Positions 17,802-27,067 are shown, numbered from the stretch's first letter. The stretch: 64,000 nt of DNA from Rhizobium leguminosarum (GCF_004123835.1 NZ_MZMU01000010.1:431498-495497); one strand, 5' to 3'. Made by a program: numbers and translations. Notes: a model not told the origin generated them from the letters alone.

Positions 17802-19607
17802 TCATTCGAATTCGATCACGAAGCTGTGCGACGAATTCGATGGACCCATGTCGTCCCAGCTGTCGACCCGCAATTCCTTCGGATCGCGTTTGCCGGAAGC
17901 ATTGGCGTAGTACATGCCGAAATCGTCGCCCGGTTTGTGTTCGTTCGGCATGTCTCGCAGCCACTTCGTGAATGTCATCGTCTCGCCGGTCACCCAGCGC
18001 CAGCTGCCTTTGGGCTCCCGGCCGCTTTCGTCCTGGATCAAGCCGATCCACGGTCCATGTCTGTTTGTCTCGTTCCGGGATGCGTCATATTCGGAATCGA
18101 CGAGGCGGTCGTCCTTGCTGAAGAGCAAGACGATAAAATCGTTCTCTTCTTTCGAAGTGATCGTCGCCAGATGTCCGCCGCAGCGCTTGGCCGCCAGATC
18201 CGCCAATTTCCACGTTGTCGATTGCGAATACATCACCGCGTACATATGCCCTTGGAGCGAACCGTAGACCTTTTCCTCCCGTGGAGCGCAGTCGATGACT
18301 TTCCAGACACGCTCATCTGTTTCCAGTCCTTCGAAATCCTTCCGCAGATACCGCCTCGCCGCGGGCGAGGAATAAAGACCGTCCGCGGCCCTGACCACGT
18401 TGATCCCGAGCGCCTTTGCCGTCGGTTCATTGAGGTAACCGGTACCGGCAAGGCCGGCGGATTTCTGGTAGTCGCTTATGGCGCTGCGGGTCTGCGCACC
18501 AAACACGCCATCGGCGTTTCCTGTGCCGAAGCCCTTTGCGGCAAGGGCGAGCTGGACCTCACTTCTCTTCGCCTTGTTGAGGGTAAGTTCGGTCTCGCGC
18601 TGCTCCGGCGTCGGGAACAACAGCGAGGCGACAGCATTGGGCTGCATGACTGACAGCATCTGCCGGGCGACATCGGCCTTTTCGCCGCTGCGATGCTTTG
18701 CGAGAAAAAACGTCCAGATGCGTGGCGTATTGATCCGCAAGGCTTTCTGAAAATCAGCCTCGGCCTCTGTTGCCTTCGGATCAACCGTCGGTGTGACGAT
18801 TGGCGACTGCTCCGATTGTTGCAGGGCGGGCGCGAAATAGAATTCGAGCGATAGGGACGACAGAATCTGTGGCGACTGCTTGCCGTCGGTCGCTGTTCGA
18901 ACATCGCGGATCACCCGTTTGAACGCGGTGCCGATTTCAATCCCCGGGCTCGCCAGATGGTTCACCAGCGCTGTGGTGAAGGGGGAGTTCTCGCCACGCC
19001 CGTCGGCTGCGACCTGGCCGGGCGCGGCTGCAAAAGCAATCATGGTGCCTGCGCTCTCCGTTTCTACCGGCGCCAGCCCTCGCGTCGCAAGGCTTCTGCT
19101 TGCTCCCTCGATCTCTTCGTTGAGGCGGTTGGCCAGCGGATTGTTGCGGCAAGCGTCCAGGAAGACGAGGGTGATCTTGGCTTTCCTTTCAATCGCCCGC
19201 ATCACGTCTTCCAGAGCGAGCGTCTCTGCAGCAACGTCGAATTCGCTCGCAAGCCGGGCGTTGGTGGCGACGAGATAGTTCTCGCCGCGAAGCTGCATGC
19301 CGTGCCCGGCGTAGTAGAAAAGTGCTACGTCGTCGGCCGTGATCTTGCGCGAAAAACGCGCGACGGCTTCCGCAAGCTGGCTGCGGTTCGCATCGACGAC
19401 GATGTCTGCATCAAATCCCTGGGCGGAGAGGAAAGCCCCGAACGCACGCGCATCGCGCGTGGCATTGGGGAGCGCACTGGCGGTTTCGTATGTTGAGTTT
19501 CCAATGACGAGCGCCAGTCTCCGGCCGTTTTCTGCGGCGGTCGCGTCAAGAGACCCGATCATGGTCATCAAGAGCAAAGGCAGACATGTCAGGCACATTC
19601 GCATCAT
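17802..19607 (-). CDS. Secreted caspase-like (C14) protein with peptidoglycan-binding and C-type-lectin-like domains
   Basis: A 601-residue exported protein with signal peptide from MMRMCLTCLPLLLMTMIGS. Residues about 30-260 form a caspase-like domain: LALVIGNSTYE, catalytic histidine in FYYAGHGMQ, catalytic cysteine in LDACRNNPLA. A linker precedes a peptidoglycan-binding-like repeat (GFGTGNADGVFGAQTRSAISDYQKSAG). The last 150 residues have the C-type-lectin-like pattern: GGHLATITSKEEN, WIGL, W.WVTGE, FTKW, then PNEH and DDFG, ending in FVIEFE. I chose the first of two tandem ATGs at 19607 because GGGAGGTGATC precedes it. The combination suggests a peptidase acting at or beyond the cell wall. 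Confidence 0.85.
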   Translation of the reverse strand: MMRMCLTCLPLLLMTMIGSLDATAAENGRRLALVIGNSTYETASALPNATRDARAFGAFLSAQGFDADIVVDANRSQLAEAVARFSRKITADDVALFYYAGHGMQLRGENYLVATNARLASEFDVAAETLALEDVMRAIERKAKITLVFLDACRNNPLANRLNEEIEGASRSLATRGLAPVETESAGTMIAFAAAPGQVAADGRGENSPFTTALVNHLASPGIEIGTAFKRVIRDVRTATDGKQSPQILSSLSLEFYFAPALQQSEQSPIVTPTVDPKATEAEADFQKALRINTPRIWTFFLAKHRSGEKADVARQMLSVMQPNAVASLLFPTPEQRETELTLNKAKRSEVQLALAAKGFGTGNADGVFGAQTRSAISDYQKSAGLAGTGYLNEPTAKALGINVVRAADGLYSSPAARRYLRKDFEGLETDERVWKVIDCAPREEKVYGSLQGHMYAVMYSQSTTWKLADLAAKRCGGHLATITSKEENDFIVLLFSKDDRLVDSEYDASRNETNRHGPWIGLIQDESGREPKGSWRWVTGETMTFTKWLRDMPNEHKPGDDFGMYYANASGKRDPKELRVDSWDDMGPSNSSHSFVIEFE

Positions 19608-19633
19608 GATCACCTCCCCCAAGGCCGTCACAA

Positions 19634-19647
19634 ATCAAATGTTTGAT
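19634..19647. promoter_or_regulatory. Palindrome upstream of the caspase-like gene
   Basis: ATCAAATGTTTGAT is a perfect inverted repeat (6-base arms, 2-base centre), starting 27 bases upstream of the caspase-like start. It is flanked by a further partial repeat of GTCAC. It could be an operator for an unknown regulator. The rest of the 310-base gap up to the MFS gene (19608-19917) shows no other structure I can name. Confidence 0.35.
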
Positions 19648-19917
19648 GTCACTTGAAAATTCCCCTCAGCTGACAGGCGAGGGTGCGTGCCTCGAATGAC
19701 TGCTGTCCAATGCGACATTTTAGCATCGACTTAATTTCGAGCAAAGCCTATGCACGATGATCGCCATTGATGCCTGGAGCAATTTACACGCGGAAAAAAG
19801 ATATGTGCGCGCTGTCGAATCCGCCGCGGCCCAAACGTCTTGAGATCGCGGGCGCGAAATGCGGTAGGCTTGCCGCATGCGTCGCGATCACTCTGTCGGC
19901 ATGGAGGTTGTGTAGCC

Positions 19918-21132
19918 ATGGGTGTTTCCTATCGTTGGGTCATCGTCGCCGCGGGCGCATTGATGACATGCGTCGCGCTCGGCGCGATGTTCTCGCTGGC
20001 GATTTTCCAGGAGCCGATCGCGACGGCGACCGGTTGGTCGCATGTCGGCATAGCGAGCGCGATGACGCTGAACTTCATCGTCATGGGTTTCGGCGGCTTC
20101 TTCTGGGGGGCGGCAAGCGACCGCTTCGGTCCGCGCATCGTCGTGATGATCGGGTCCATTCTGCTCGGCCTGGCACTGGTTCTCGCGAGCCGCACCGAGA
20201 CGCTGCTGCAATTCCAACTAACCTACGGCATCCTTGTCGGACTGGCCGCCAGCACGTTCTTCGCGCCAATGATCGCGGCGACGACCGCCTGGTTCGACGA
20301 AAACCGCGGCCTTGCAGTGTCGCTGGTCTCGGCCGGCATGGGCGTTGCGCCGATGACCATCTCGCCCTTCGCGCGCTGGCTGATCTCGGCCTATGAATGG
20401 CGGCCGGCCATGCTGATCATCGGCATTGCTGCCTGGGTGCTGCTGGTGCCGGCCGCGCTTCTGGTCAGGCGCCCGCCTGCCGAGACCACTGACACCGGAA
20501 CCGAGTTCGCGGCCGACGGCGCCCGGCCGCAACTGTCGAAAGTCTTTAGATCGCCGCAATTCATCGTGCTTGGCCTGACCTTCTTTGCCTGCTGTGCGGC
20601 GCATTCCGGGCCGATCTTCCACATGGTGAACTATGCGACGATCTGCGGCGTAGCACCGATGGCGGCCGTCAGCATCTACAGCGTCGAGGGCCTGGCGGGA
20701 CTGGGCGGCCGGTTGCTCTATGGCAGCCTTGCCGACAGGATCGGGGTGAAGCCGGTGCTGGTCGCCGGCCTGCTGGTGCAGGCGGCAGCCCTTGCGAGCT
20801 ATCTCTTCGTCAGCCAACTCGGCGAATTCTATGCGCTCGCCATCGTCTTCGGCAGTGCCTATGGCGGTGTGATGCCGCTCTATGCCGTGCTGGCGCGGGA
20901 ATATTTCGGGCCGCGCATCATCGGCACGGTCTTCGGTGCAGCAACGATGCTCTCCAGCCTCGGCATGGCCTTCGGCCCTCTCATCGGCGGCTGGATATTC
21001 GACACTTTCGCCAATTATTCCTGGCTGTTCATCGGCTCCGCGATGGTTGGGCTGGGGGCTGCGGCGATAGCGCTGGCATTCCCGCCTCTCGCCCGCCAAG
21101 AGCCACGGCCGGCCTTTGGCGTGGCGCCGTAA
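19918..21132 (+). CDS. MFS transporter, oxalate/formate antiporter-like (OFA group)
   Basis: A 12-span major facilitator of 404 residues. The N-terminal half begins YRWVIVAAGALMTCVALGAMFSLAIF. The intracellular loop 2-3 motif appears as GAASDRFGPRIVV and the second-half counterpart as GSLADRIGVKPVL. Topology and the opening WV..A..L....LG.MFSL..F pattern resemble oxalate:formate antiporters and monocarboxylate carriers. I chose the ATG at 19918 with ribosome site GGAGGT. The substrate is unknown; nothing nearby encodes oxalate or formate metabolism. Confidence 0.85.
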   Translation: MGVSYRWVIVAAGALMTCVALGAMFSLAIFQEPIATATGWSHVGIASAMTLNFIVMGFGGFFWGAASDRFGPRIVVMIGSILLGLALVLASRTETLLQFQLTYGILVGLAASTFFAPMIAATTAWFDENRGLAVSLVSAGMGVAPMTISPFARWLISAYEWRPAMLIIGIAAWVLLVPAALLVRRPPAETTDTGTEFAADGARPQLSKVFRSPQFIVLGLTFFACCAAHSGPIFHMVNYATICGVAPMAAVSIYSVEGLAGLGGRLLYGSLADRIGVKPVLVAGLLVQAAALASYLFVSQLGEFYALAIVFGSAYGGVMPLYAVLAREYFGPRIIGTVFGAATMLSSLGMAFGPLIGGWIFDTFANYSWLFIGSAMVGLGAAAIALAFPPLARQEPRPAFGVAP

Positions 21133-21153
21133 CGAGACTCTTCTCGGTTTTTT
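21133..21153 (+). terminator. Rho-independent terminator after the MFS gene
   Basis: The stem CGAGA/TCTCG with a CTCT loop is followed by G and six Ts, directly after the MFS stop codon. The stem is short (five pairs) but the T-run is good. Confidence 0.6.
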
Positions 21154-21321
21154 CAGGCGGCCGTCGGTGACGTTGGCCGCTTGCATGAAGACCGCGTAGC
21201 GCTCCCATGGCGATGCAATCTCCCGCTTTCGTGCATTGCCCTTCGTCGATTTCCCCTGATAAGACTTCTCCTATTCGTTTCATCACCTATGTCCTTGGTT
21301 TTTCGGGAGGCAATCGTCGCC

Positions 21322-22116
21322 ATGGTCGAACTTGCGCAATCGCTCGCATCCATCAAGCTGCCGGACCTGTCCGGCAAGGCCGTGCTGATCACCGGCGCCT
21401 CGACCGGGATCGGTGCGGCACTCGCCCGCGCCTTTGCGGCTCAAGGGGCCAAGGTTGGTGTGCATTACAATGCCAGCCGCGAACCGGCGGAGAAGCTTGC
21501 AGAGGAGATCCGGGCTGCCGGCGGCACGGTGCATCTGATCCAGGGCGACGTTTCGAGGGAAGGCGAGACCGAACGCGTCGTCGAGGAGACGGCGAAGACC
21601 TTCGGCCATCTCGACGGGCTTATCAACAATGCCGGCGGCATGCTGGGGCGCAAGCCGACCTCGGAATATACCGACGCGCATTATGCCGCGGTCATGGACC
21701 TCAACGCCCGTTCGGTGCTGGCGGCAACGCGTGCGGCGCATCCGTGGTTGAGGAAGCAGGGTGGCTTCATCATCAACACCACCTCGATCGCCGCGCGCAA
21801 CGGCGGCGGCAATGGTGCGATCCTCTATGCAGCGTCGAAGGGCTTCGTTTCGACGATCACGCGCGGTCATGCCAAGGAGTTCGTCGCCGACAGGATCCGT
21901 GTCAACGCGGTGGCGCCGGGCGTTATCGCCACACCCTTTCACGAGCGTTATACCAATGACGAGCAGATGGAGCTGCAGCGCAAATCGATCCCGATGGGCT
22001 TCGTCGGCACATCAGAGGATTGCGTCGGGGCCTATCTGTTCCTCGCCTCGCCGACCCTGTCGGGTTACATTACCGGACAGATTATCGAGGTCAACGGCGG
22101 ACAGTTGATGCCTTAG
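21322..22116 (+). CDS. Short-chain dehydrogenase/reductase
   Basis: A 264-residue classical SDR. NAD(P)-binding TGASTGIGAALA lies at about residues 25-36, NNAG in the middle, and the catalytic serine/tyrosine/lysine are in NTTSIAARNG and ILYAASKGF (YxxxK at about 165). A C-terminal GQIIEVNGGQLMP closes the fold. The ATG at 21322 has GGGAGG upstream. Its neighbours do not reveal the substrate. It reads in the same direction as glgX, but the EcfG-like promoter at 22155 gives glgX its own start. Confidence 0.88.
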   Translation: MVELAQSLASIKLPDLSGKAVLITGASTGIGAALARAFAAQGAKVGVHYNASREPAEKLAEEIRAAGGTVHLIQGDVSREGETERVVEETAKTFGHLDGLINNAGGMLGRKPTSEYTDAHYAAVMDLNARSVLAATRAAHPWLRKQGGFIINTTSIAARNGGGNGAILYAASKGFVSTITRGHAKEFVADRIRVNAVAPGVIATPFHERYTNDEQMELQRKSIPMGFVGTSEDCVGAYLFLASPTLSGYITGQIIEVNGGQLMP

Positions 22117-22154
22117 TCTCCGCCTCTTCCAGCGATCTTCCCTTGCAAGGCAAG

Positions 22155-22179
22155 GGAACTTTCGAGCCGCCGTTACGTT
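22155..22179 (+). promoter_or_regulatory. EcfG-type general-stress promoter of glgX
   Basis: GGAAC (22155-22159), exactly 16 bases, then CGTT (22176-22179). This is the consensus for the rhizobial ECF general-stress sigma factor EcfG (RpoE4). Expected transcription start is about 22185, leaving a short leader before the glgX ATG at 22212. It would also drive the topoisomerase IB and LigD-polymerase genes. Confidence 0.75.
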
Positions 22180-22211
22180 TCCCGCATGGTCTTTTTATCG
22201 AGCGGGGCATT

Positions 22212-24368
22212 ATGAGCTATTCATTTTCAGAACTCGACTTCCTCAAGCCGGAGCTCGGGGCGGAATATACGGGTTCGGGCACCCATTTCGCGGTGTTCTC
22301 AGCTCATGCAGAACAGATTGAGCTCTGCCTCTTCTCGCCTGATGGAAAGAAGGAGGTCGCACGGTTGCCGCTGCCAAAGCGCGAAGGCGATATCTGGTCC
22401 GGCTATATCGCCGGCGTCAACCCGGGGACGGTCTACGGCTATCGCGCCCATGGTCCATACGATCCGAAAGCTGGTCATCGCTTCAATGCGAACAAGCTGC
22501 TGCTCGACCCCTATGCGAAGCAGGTGACGGGCGAGTTGACATGGGACGACGCACTGTTCGGCTACCAGATCGGCAAGGACGATCTTTCCTTCGACGAACG
22601 TGATAGCGCGCCGTTCATGATCAAGGGCGTGGTGCAGGATCCGGATTTCGACTGGGCGGGTGAAGAGGCAATCCGCCGTCCCTGGCCCGACACGATCATC
22701 TACGAGGCGCATGTACGCGGCCTGACGATGACGCATCCGAAGGTGCCCGACCGGCTGCGCGGCACCTTTCTCGGCATGTGCAGCGATCCGATCATCGACC
22801 ATCTCGTCAAGCTCGGCATCTCGGCGATCGAGCTGCTGCCGATCCAGTATTTCCTCGACGATCGTTATCTCCTGGAAAACAACCTCAGCAATTACTGGGG
22901 CTACCAGACGCTCGGCTTCTTCGCGCCGCAATCGCGCTACATGTCCGGCAACAAGATCACCGAAATCAAGACCATGGTGAAGAAGTTCCATGCCGCCGGC
23001 ATCGAAGTCATCATGGATGTCGTCTACAATCACACCGCTGAAGGCAGCGAGAAGGGCCCGACGCTCTCCTTCCGCGGGCTCGACAATGCCAGCTATTATA
23101 CCCTCTCACCCGACGATCCCCGCCACACCTTCGATACAACAGGCACCGGCAACACGCTGAATGCCGCCAATCCCATGGTGATGCGCATGGTGCTCGACAG
23201 CCTGCGCTACTGGGTCGGCGTCATGCATATCGACGGCTTCCGTTTCGACCTTGCCAGCACGCTCGGTCGCCAGGATATGGAATTCGATCGGCAGGGCCTG
23301 TTCTTCGGCGCCATCCGCCAGGATCCGATCCTCGCCGGTGTCAAGCTGATCGCCGAGCCCTGGGACGTGGGCGATGGCGGCTATCAGGTTGGCGGCTTTC
23401 CGCATCCCTTCCGTGAGTGGAACGACAAGTTTCGTGACGACGTGCGCCGCTTTTGGAAGGGCGATGGCGGCATGGTGTCGGAGATCTCGCAACGCATCAC
23501 CGGCTCGGCGGTACAGTTCAACCACTCGGATCGCGGCGCGACGTCATCGATCAATCTGCTGTCGGCCCATGACGGCTTCACGCTGATGGACACGGTGTCC
23601 TTCGACGACAAGCATAATGACGCGAACGGCGAGGATAACAGGGACGGACATTCGGACAATCATTCGGACAATATGGGTGCCGAAGGCGTGACGGATAACG
23701 AGGACATCAACAGCCTTCGGGCGCGGAGGCGCCGCAACATGATGGCGACGCTGATGCTCTCCCAGGGCGTTCCGATGATCCTTGCCGGCGATGAGGTTGG
23801 CAACAGCCAGGGCGGCAACAACAACGCCTATTGCCAGGACAACGAGATCGGCTGGACGGATTGGGCGGGGCTCGATGATCCCTTCCTCGACTTCTGCCGG
23901 CAGGCCGTCGCCTTCCGCAAGGCCCATCCGGTCTTGCGGCAGGAGCGGTTCCTGACCGGCGAGACCGCCGAGGACGGCCGCATCGAGATCGCCTGGTATA
24001 AGCCGGACGGCGGTTTCATGGACGATGGGGCCTGGAACGACGACGGATTGCAGGTGCTCGGCGTCTATGTCTCAAGGAGTGTGAATGCACCGGACACCGA
24101 GACGATGGACGACCTCTTCCTCATCCTCAATGCCGGCGGCGACTGCGAGGTTCACCTGCCTGTTGTGAACGGGCTGAAACAGTGGTCGAGGATTCTCGAC
24201 ACGGGGACGGAGACGGATGCCTTCGAGGTTCACGAGCCGGAGAACCCGGTCATCGTCTATGCTCAGAGCGTGGCGGTCTTCGCACCGAAGGGGCAGACCG
24301 AGCCGCCGAAGGACGCGACCAAGGCCGAGCGCCGACGGTGGTTCCAGTTCGGCCGCCGCGATAAGTAG
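22212..24368 (+). CDS. glgX: Glycogen debranching enzyme
   Basis: Hydrolyses alpha-1,6 branches in glycogen limit dextrins, in the cytoplasm. It has 718 residues. An N-terminal CBM48-type beta domain (about 15-150) is followed by the GH13 barrel: nucleophile aspartate in DGFRFDLAS (about 345), acid/base glutamate in IAEPWDVG (about 381), third carboxylate in SAHDGFTL (about 453). The C-terminus has a tail with RRRWFQFGRR. I start at the ATG at 22212; the upstream in-frame extension overlaps the SDR gene. No other glg genes are nearby; instead it is followed by two DNA-metabolism genes under what looks like one stress promoter. Confidence 0.92.
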   Translation: MSYSFSELDFLKPELGAEYTGSGTHFAVFSAHAEQIELCLFSPDGKKEVARLPLPKREGDIWSGYIAGVNPGTVYGYRAHGPYDPKAGHRFNANKLLLDPYAKQVTGELTWDDALFGYQIGKDDLSFDERDSAPFMIKGVVQDPDFDWAGEEAIRRPWPDTIIYEAHVRGLTMTHPKVPDRLRGTFLGMCSDPIIDHLVKLGISAIELLPIQYFLDDRYLLENNLSNYWGYQTLGFFAPQSRYMSGNKITEIKTMVKKFHAAGIEVIMDVVYNHTAEGSEKGPTLSFRGLDNASYYTLSPDDPRHTFDTTGTGNTLNAANPMVMRMVLDSLRYWVGVMHIDGFRFDLASTLGRQDMEFDRQGLFFGAIRQDPILAGVKLIAEPWDVGDGGYQVGGFPHPFREWNDKFRDDVRRFWKGDGGMVSEISQRITGSAVQFNHSDRGATSSINLLSAHDGFTLMDTVSFDDKHNDANGEDNRDGHSDNHSDNMGAEGVTDNEDINSLRARRRRNMMATLMLSQGVPMILAGDEVGNSQGGNNNAYCQDNEIGWTDWAGLDDPFLDFCRQAVAFRKAHPVLRQERFLTGETAEDGRIEIAWYKPDGGFMDDGAWNDDGLQVLGVYVSRSVNAPDTETMDDLFLILNAGGDCEVHLPVVNGLKQWSRILDTGTETDAFEVHEPENPVIVYAQSVAVFAPKGQTEPPKDATKAERRRWFQFGRRDK

Positions 24369-24383
24369 CAGGTCTTTAACAGC

Positions 24384-25391
24384 ATGAATGCCGAAACGAT
24401 CACCGAACTTGGCCTTGTCTATGTCAGCGATACCGAACCGGGCATCCGCAGGCGAAGGAAAGGCAAGGGTTTCAGCTATGTCATGCCTGACGGCACAACG
24501 CTTGCCGACCAATTGCAGCGGGCGCGCATCGGCGCGCTCGGTCTGCCGCCGGCCTATGAAAATGTCTGGATCTGCCTCTACGACAACGGCCATCTGCAGG
24601 CGACGGGCTTCGATGCGCGCGGGCGCAAGCAGTACCGCTACCACAAGGAATGGCAATCCTTCCGAAGTGCGGGAAAATTCCATCAGCTGATCGAGTTCGG
24701 CCGGGCGTTGCCCAAGATACGCCGCACCGTGCTGCGCCATCTCGACACCGGGGCGGAGGATGTCAACGGCGTGCTTGCGGCTTTGACGACGCTGCTCGAC
24801 GAGGCGCACTTACGCGTCGGCAACCAGGCCTATGTCAGGGAAAACGGCACCTATGGAGCAACGACGCTGCTGAAGCGCCACCTGAAAATCGTCGACGGGC
24901 AGATAAAGTTGAAATTCCGCGCCAAGGGCGGCAAGCGCGTCCAGCGCAGCCTCAAGCATCCCAGGCTGCAGAAGATCCTGGAGGAGATAGCAGACCTGCC
25001 CGGCCGCAAGCTCTTCGTCTGGAAGGATGACAGCGGGGCGCTGAAGCCAATCGATTCCGGCCGATTGAACGCCTATCTGGCCGAAGTATCGGGAATTCCC
25101 ATTTCGGCGAAGACCTTCCGCACCTGGGCCGGATCGCTGGCGGCCTTCGGGGCGGCACGTGAGACGATCGTCGGCGGCGGTCGGCCGACGGTAAAGCAGA
25201 TGTCGGAAGCCGCGGCCGAGGCGCTGCACAACACACCGGCGATCTCGCGCTCGAGCTATATCCATCCCGCAATCATCGCGCTTGCCGGCAACGATCATCC
25301 GCTGGTCGAGAGTGGCAACGAGCCGCTGCGGGGCTTGCGGGCCGAGGAAAACAGGCTACTTGATTTCCTCACACGCGAGATCGAAGAATGA
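24384..25391 (+). CDS. DNA topoisomerase IB
   Basis: Relaxes supercoils by cutting one strand through a 3'-phosphotyrosine. The 335 residues match the compact poxvirus-like bacterial type. The N-terminal domain has GIRRRRKGKGFSYV and PPAYENVWIC. The catalytic set is visible: arginine in HLRVGN (region near 150), lysine/arginine in ELKFRAKGGK-like IKLKFRAKGGK, HN in the ALHNTP helix, and tyrosine in RSSYIHP (about residue 291). It follows glgX by 15 bases and overlaps the next gene by 4 bases (ATGA), so it and the LigD-like gene are coupled. Confidence 0.92.
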   Translation: MNAETITELGLVYVSDTEPGIRRRRKGKGFSYVMPDGTTLADQLQRARIGALGLPPAYENVWICLYDNGHLQATGFDARGRKQYRYHKEWQSFRSAGKFHQLIEFGRALPKIRRTVLRHLDTGAEDVNGVLAALTTLLDEAHLRVGNQAYVRENGTYGATTLLKRHLKIVDGQIKLKFRAKGGKRVQRSLKHPRLQKILEEIADLPGRKLFVWKDDSGALKPIDSGRLNAYLAEVSGIPISAKTFRTWAGSLAAFGAARETIVGGGRPTVKQMSEAAAEALHNTPAISRSSYIHPAIIALAGNDHPLVESGNEPLRGLRAEENRLLDFLTREIEE

Positions 25392-26266
25392 GCCCCAGAC
25401 ATCCGCCGGCATCGGACGTATCGCTGACCCATCCCGACCGGCTCTACTGGCCGGATGAGGGCGTGACCAAGCAGGCGCTCGCGGATTATTACGCCGCGGT
25501 CTGGCCGTTCATGGCGCCTTATGTTGTCAATCGGCCGCTGGCGCTGCTGCGTCTGCCGGACGGGATAAAAAGCCACCAGCGGTTTTTCCAGAAACATGCC
25601 TGGAAGGGGATGAATCCGCATATCGAGGAGATCGCCGACCCGCAGGATGCGGACGGCGAAAAGTTGTTGCACATCGGCGATTTCAACGGGCTCGTGGCGC
25701 TGGTGCAATCGGCCGTGCTCGAAATACATCCCTGGGGCGTAACGACCGACAATTGGGAAAAACCCGACATGATCACTATGGACCTCGATCCCGGGCAGGA
25801 CGTGGCCTGGAGCGCGGTGATTTCAGCAGCGCTTGAATTGAAGACACGGCTGGAATCCCGTGGCCTGGCTGCCTTCGTCAAAACGTCGGGCGGCAAGGGG
25901 CTGCATGTGGTGACGCCGCTTGCGCCGAAGGCCGGCTGGGTGGAGGTGAAGGATTTCGCCCATTCACTGGCCGAAAGCATGTCGGCCGACGCGCCGGAGA
26001 AATATCTGGCAACCGCGACGAAGGCAAAACGCGGTGGGCATATCTACATCGATTATCTCCGCAACGGCCGCGGCAACACGGCGGTCGCGGCCTATTCGAC
26101 GCGGGCGCGATCGGGTGCGCCGGTTTCCATGCCGCTCGATTGGGCTGATTTGAACGAGGTCACCGGTCCGGCTGCTTTCACACTCGGCAACGTGCCGCAA
26201 CGGTTGGAGACCCGGCCGGAAGACCCGTGGGGAAATTTCTTCGATGCGGCGGTGCCGCTCGAATGA
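25388..26266 (+). CDS. ligD-like: Stand-alone LigD polymerase (primase-like) domain
   Basis: A 292-residue archaeo-eukaryotic primase-fold polymerase like that of bacterial NHEJ ligase D. The metal aspartates are in MDLDPG (about residues 131-133). The nucleotide-site motifs VKTSGGKGLHVVTPL and the C-terminal GNTAVAAYSTRARSGAPVSMPL, then WADL, are intact. The ligase and 3'-phosphoesterase parts are missing; it is a free-standing POL protein of normal length for that class. Overlap with the topoisomerase IB gene suggests co-translation and a shared role in break repair under stress. Ku is not encoded in the window. Confidence 0.9.
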   Translation: MSPRHPPASDVSLTHPDRLYWPDEGVTKQALADYYAAVWPFMAPYVVNRPLALLRLPDGIKSHQRFFQKHAWKGMNPHIEEIADPQDADGEKLLHIGDFNGLVALVQSAVLEIHPWGVTTDNWEKPDMITMDLDPGQDVAWSAVISAALELKTRLESRGLAAFVKTSGGKGLHVVTPLAPKAGWVEVKDFAHSLAESMSADAPEKYLATATKAKRGGHIYIDYLRNGRGNTAVAAYSTRARSGAPVSMPLDWADLNEVTGPAAFTLGNVPQRLETRPEDPWGNFFDAAVPLE

Positions 26267-26290
26267 ACGGCTCTATCCTTTTGCTTTTAC

Positions 26291-26334
26291 GCAATTCCGG
26301 ACGGAAAACCGCTTCGCACTTTTCCTGGAATTGC
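26291..26334. repeat. Rhizobial intergenic palindromic repeat
   Basis: The unit is bounded by GCAATTCC and GGAATTGC (exact inverted repeat), with internal GGAAAACCG-CTTCG-CACTTTTCC. I recognise this as one of the common dispersed repeats of Rhizobium genomes. It sits between the convergent LigD-polymerase and GST genes, where it can form a hairpin and may act as a shared terminator. Confidence 0.6.
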
Positions 26335-26341
26335 TCTTAAC

Positions 26342-27067
26342 TCAGCCCGCACCGTCCAGCTCGGGATAATGCCTGAAAATCCCTTCCTCGTTGAAGGCGA
26401 GGCGGCGGGGAGAGGCGAGATAGCGAGCAATGTTTGGACGTTTCGCCACCGCATCATGCAGAGCCAGCAGGGCGGGATATTCCGCCTTGCGATTCACCAT
26501 GGCTTTCGGAAAGGCGTAATTCAGGCCCTCGATCACCTGGAAGAGTGAGAGGTCGACATAGGTGAGCGCATCGCCGACCATATGGTCGGCGCCTTTCGGG
26601 TTCCGCCGCAGCACACGCTCGAAATAGCCGAGGAATTTCGGAATGCGGTCGCGGATGAAGGCGGCCGAGCGGGCTTTTGCCTCTGGCTTCTGGTCATCGT
26701 AATAGAGCGACATATCGATCGGGTGGTGCGTATCGTGCACTTCGGCGACGAAATCGGTGACGGTCAGCTGCAGGCCGTTGACGACATGGCGAAGGCCTTC
26801 ATCCTCGGGCGCAAGGCCGAGCTTCGGACCGAGATAAAACAGGATGTTGGCGACATGCGGGATAATCAGGTCGCCGTCCTTCAGGAAGGGCGGGGCGAAC
26901 GGAATGTGCGGTTCGCTTTCGCTCTCCATGATGTCGATCATGGCGCCTGTCCCGCGCCCGGGCTGACGGGTCACGTCGATATAGTCGGCGCCGGCTTCTT
27001 CCAGCGCCAACCGCACGAATTCGCCGCGGCCTTGGATGCCGTCCCAATAATAAAGCTCATAGGCCAT
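26342..27067 (-). CDS. Glutathione S-transferase family protein
   Basis: A 241-residue GST-fold protein. The thioredoxin-like N-terminal domain starts YELYYWDGIQGRGEFVRLALEEAG, with a tyrosine/serine-poor active site but normal alphabeta order and IPHVANILFYLG in the GSH-binding cis-proline region. The all-helical C-terminal domain contains ALTYVDLSLFQVIEG (N-capping box S/T-x-x-D). Its target is unknown. It lies 7 bases behind the broken DUF3175 frame and probably shares that gene's EcfG-like promoter. Confidence 0.8.
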   Translation of the reverse strand: MAYELYYWDGIQGRGEFVRLALEEAGADYIDVTRQPGRGTGAMIDIMESESEPHIPFAPPFLKDGDLIIPHVANILFYLGPKLGLAPEDEGLRHVVNGLQLTVTDFVAEVHDTHHPIDMSLYYDDQKPEAKARSAAFIRDRIPKFLGYFERVLRRNPKGADHMVGDALTYVDLSLFQVIEGLNYAFPKAMVNRKAEYPALLALHDAVAKRPNIARYLASPRRLAFNEEGIFRHYPELDGAG

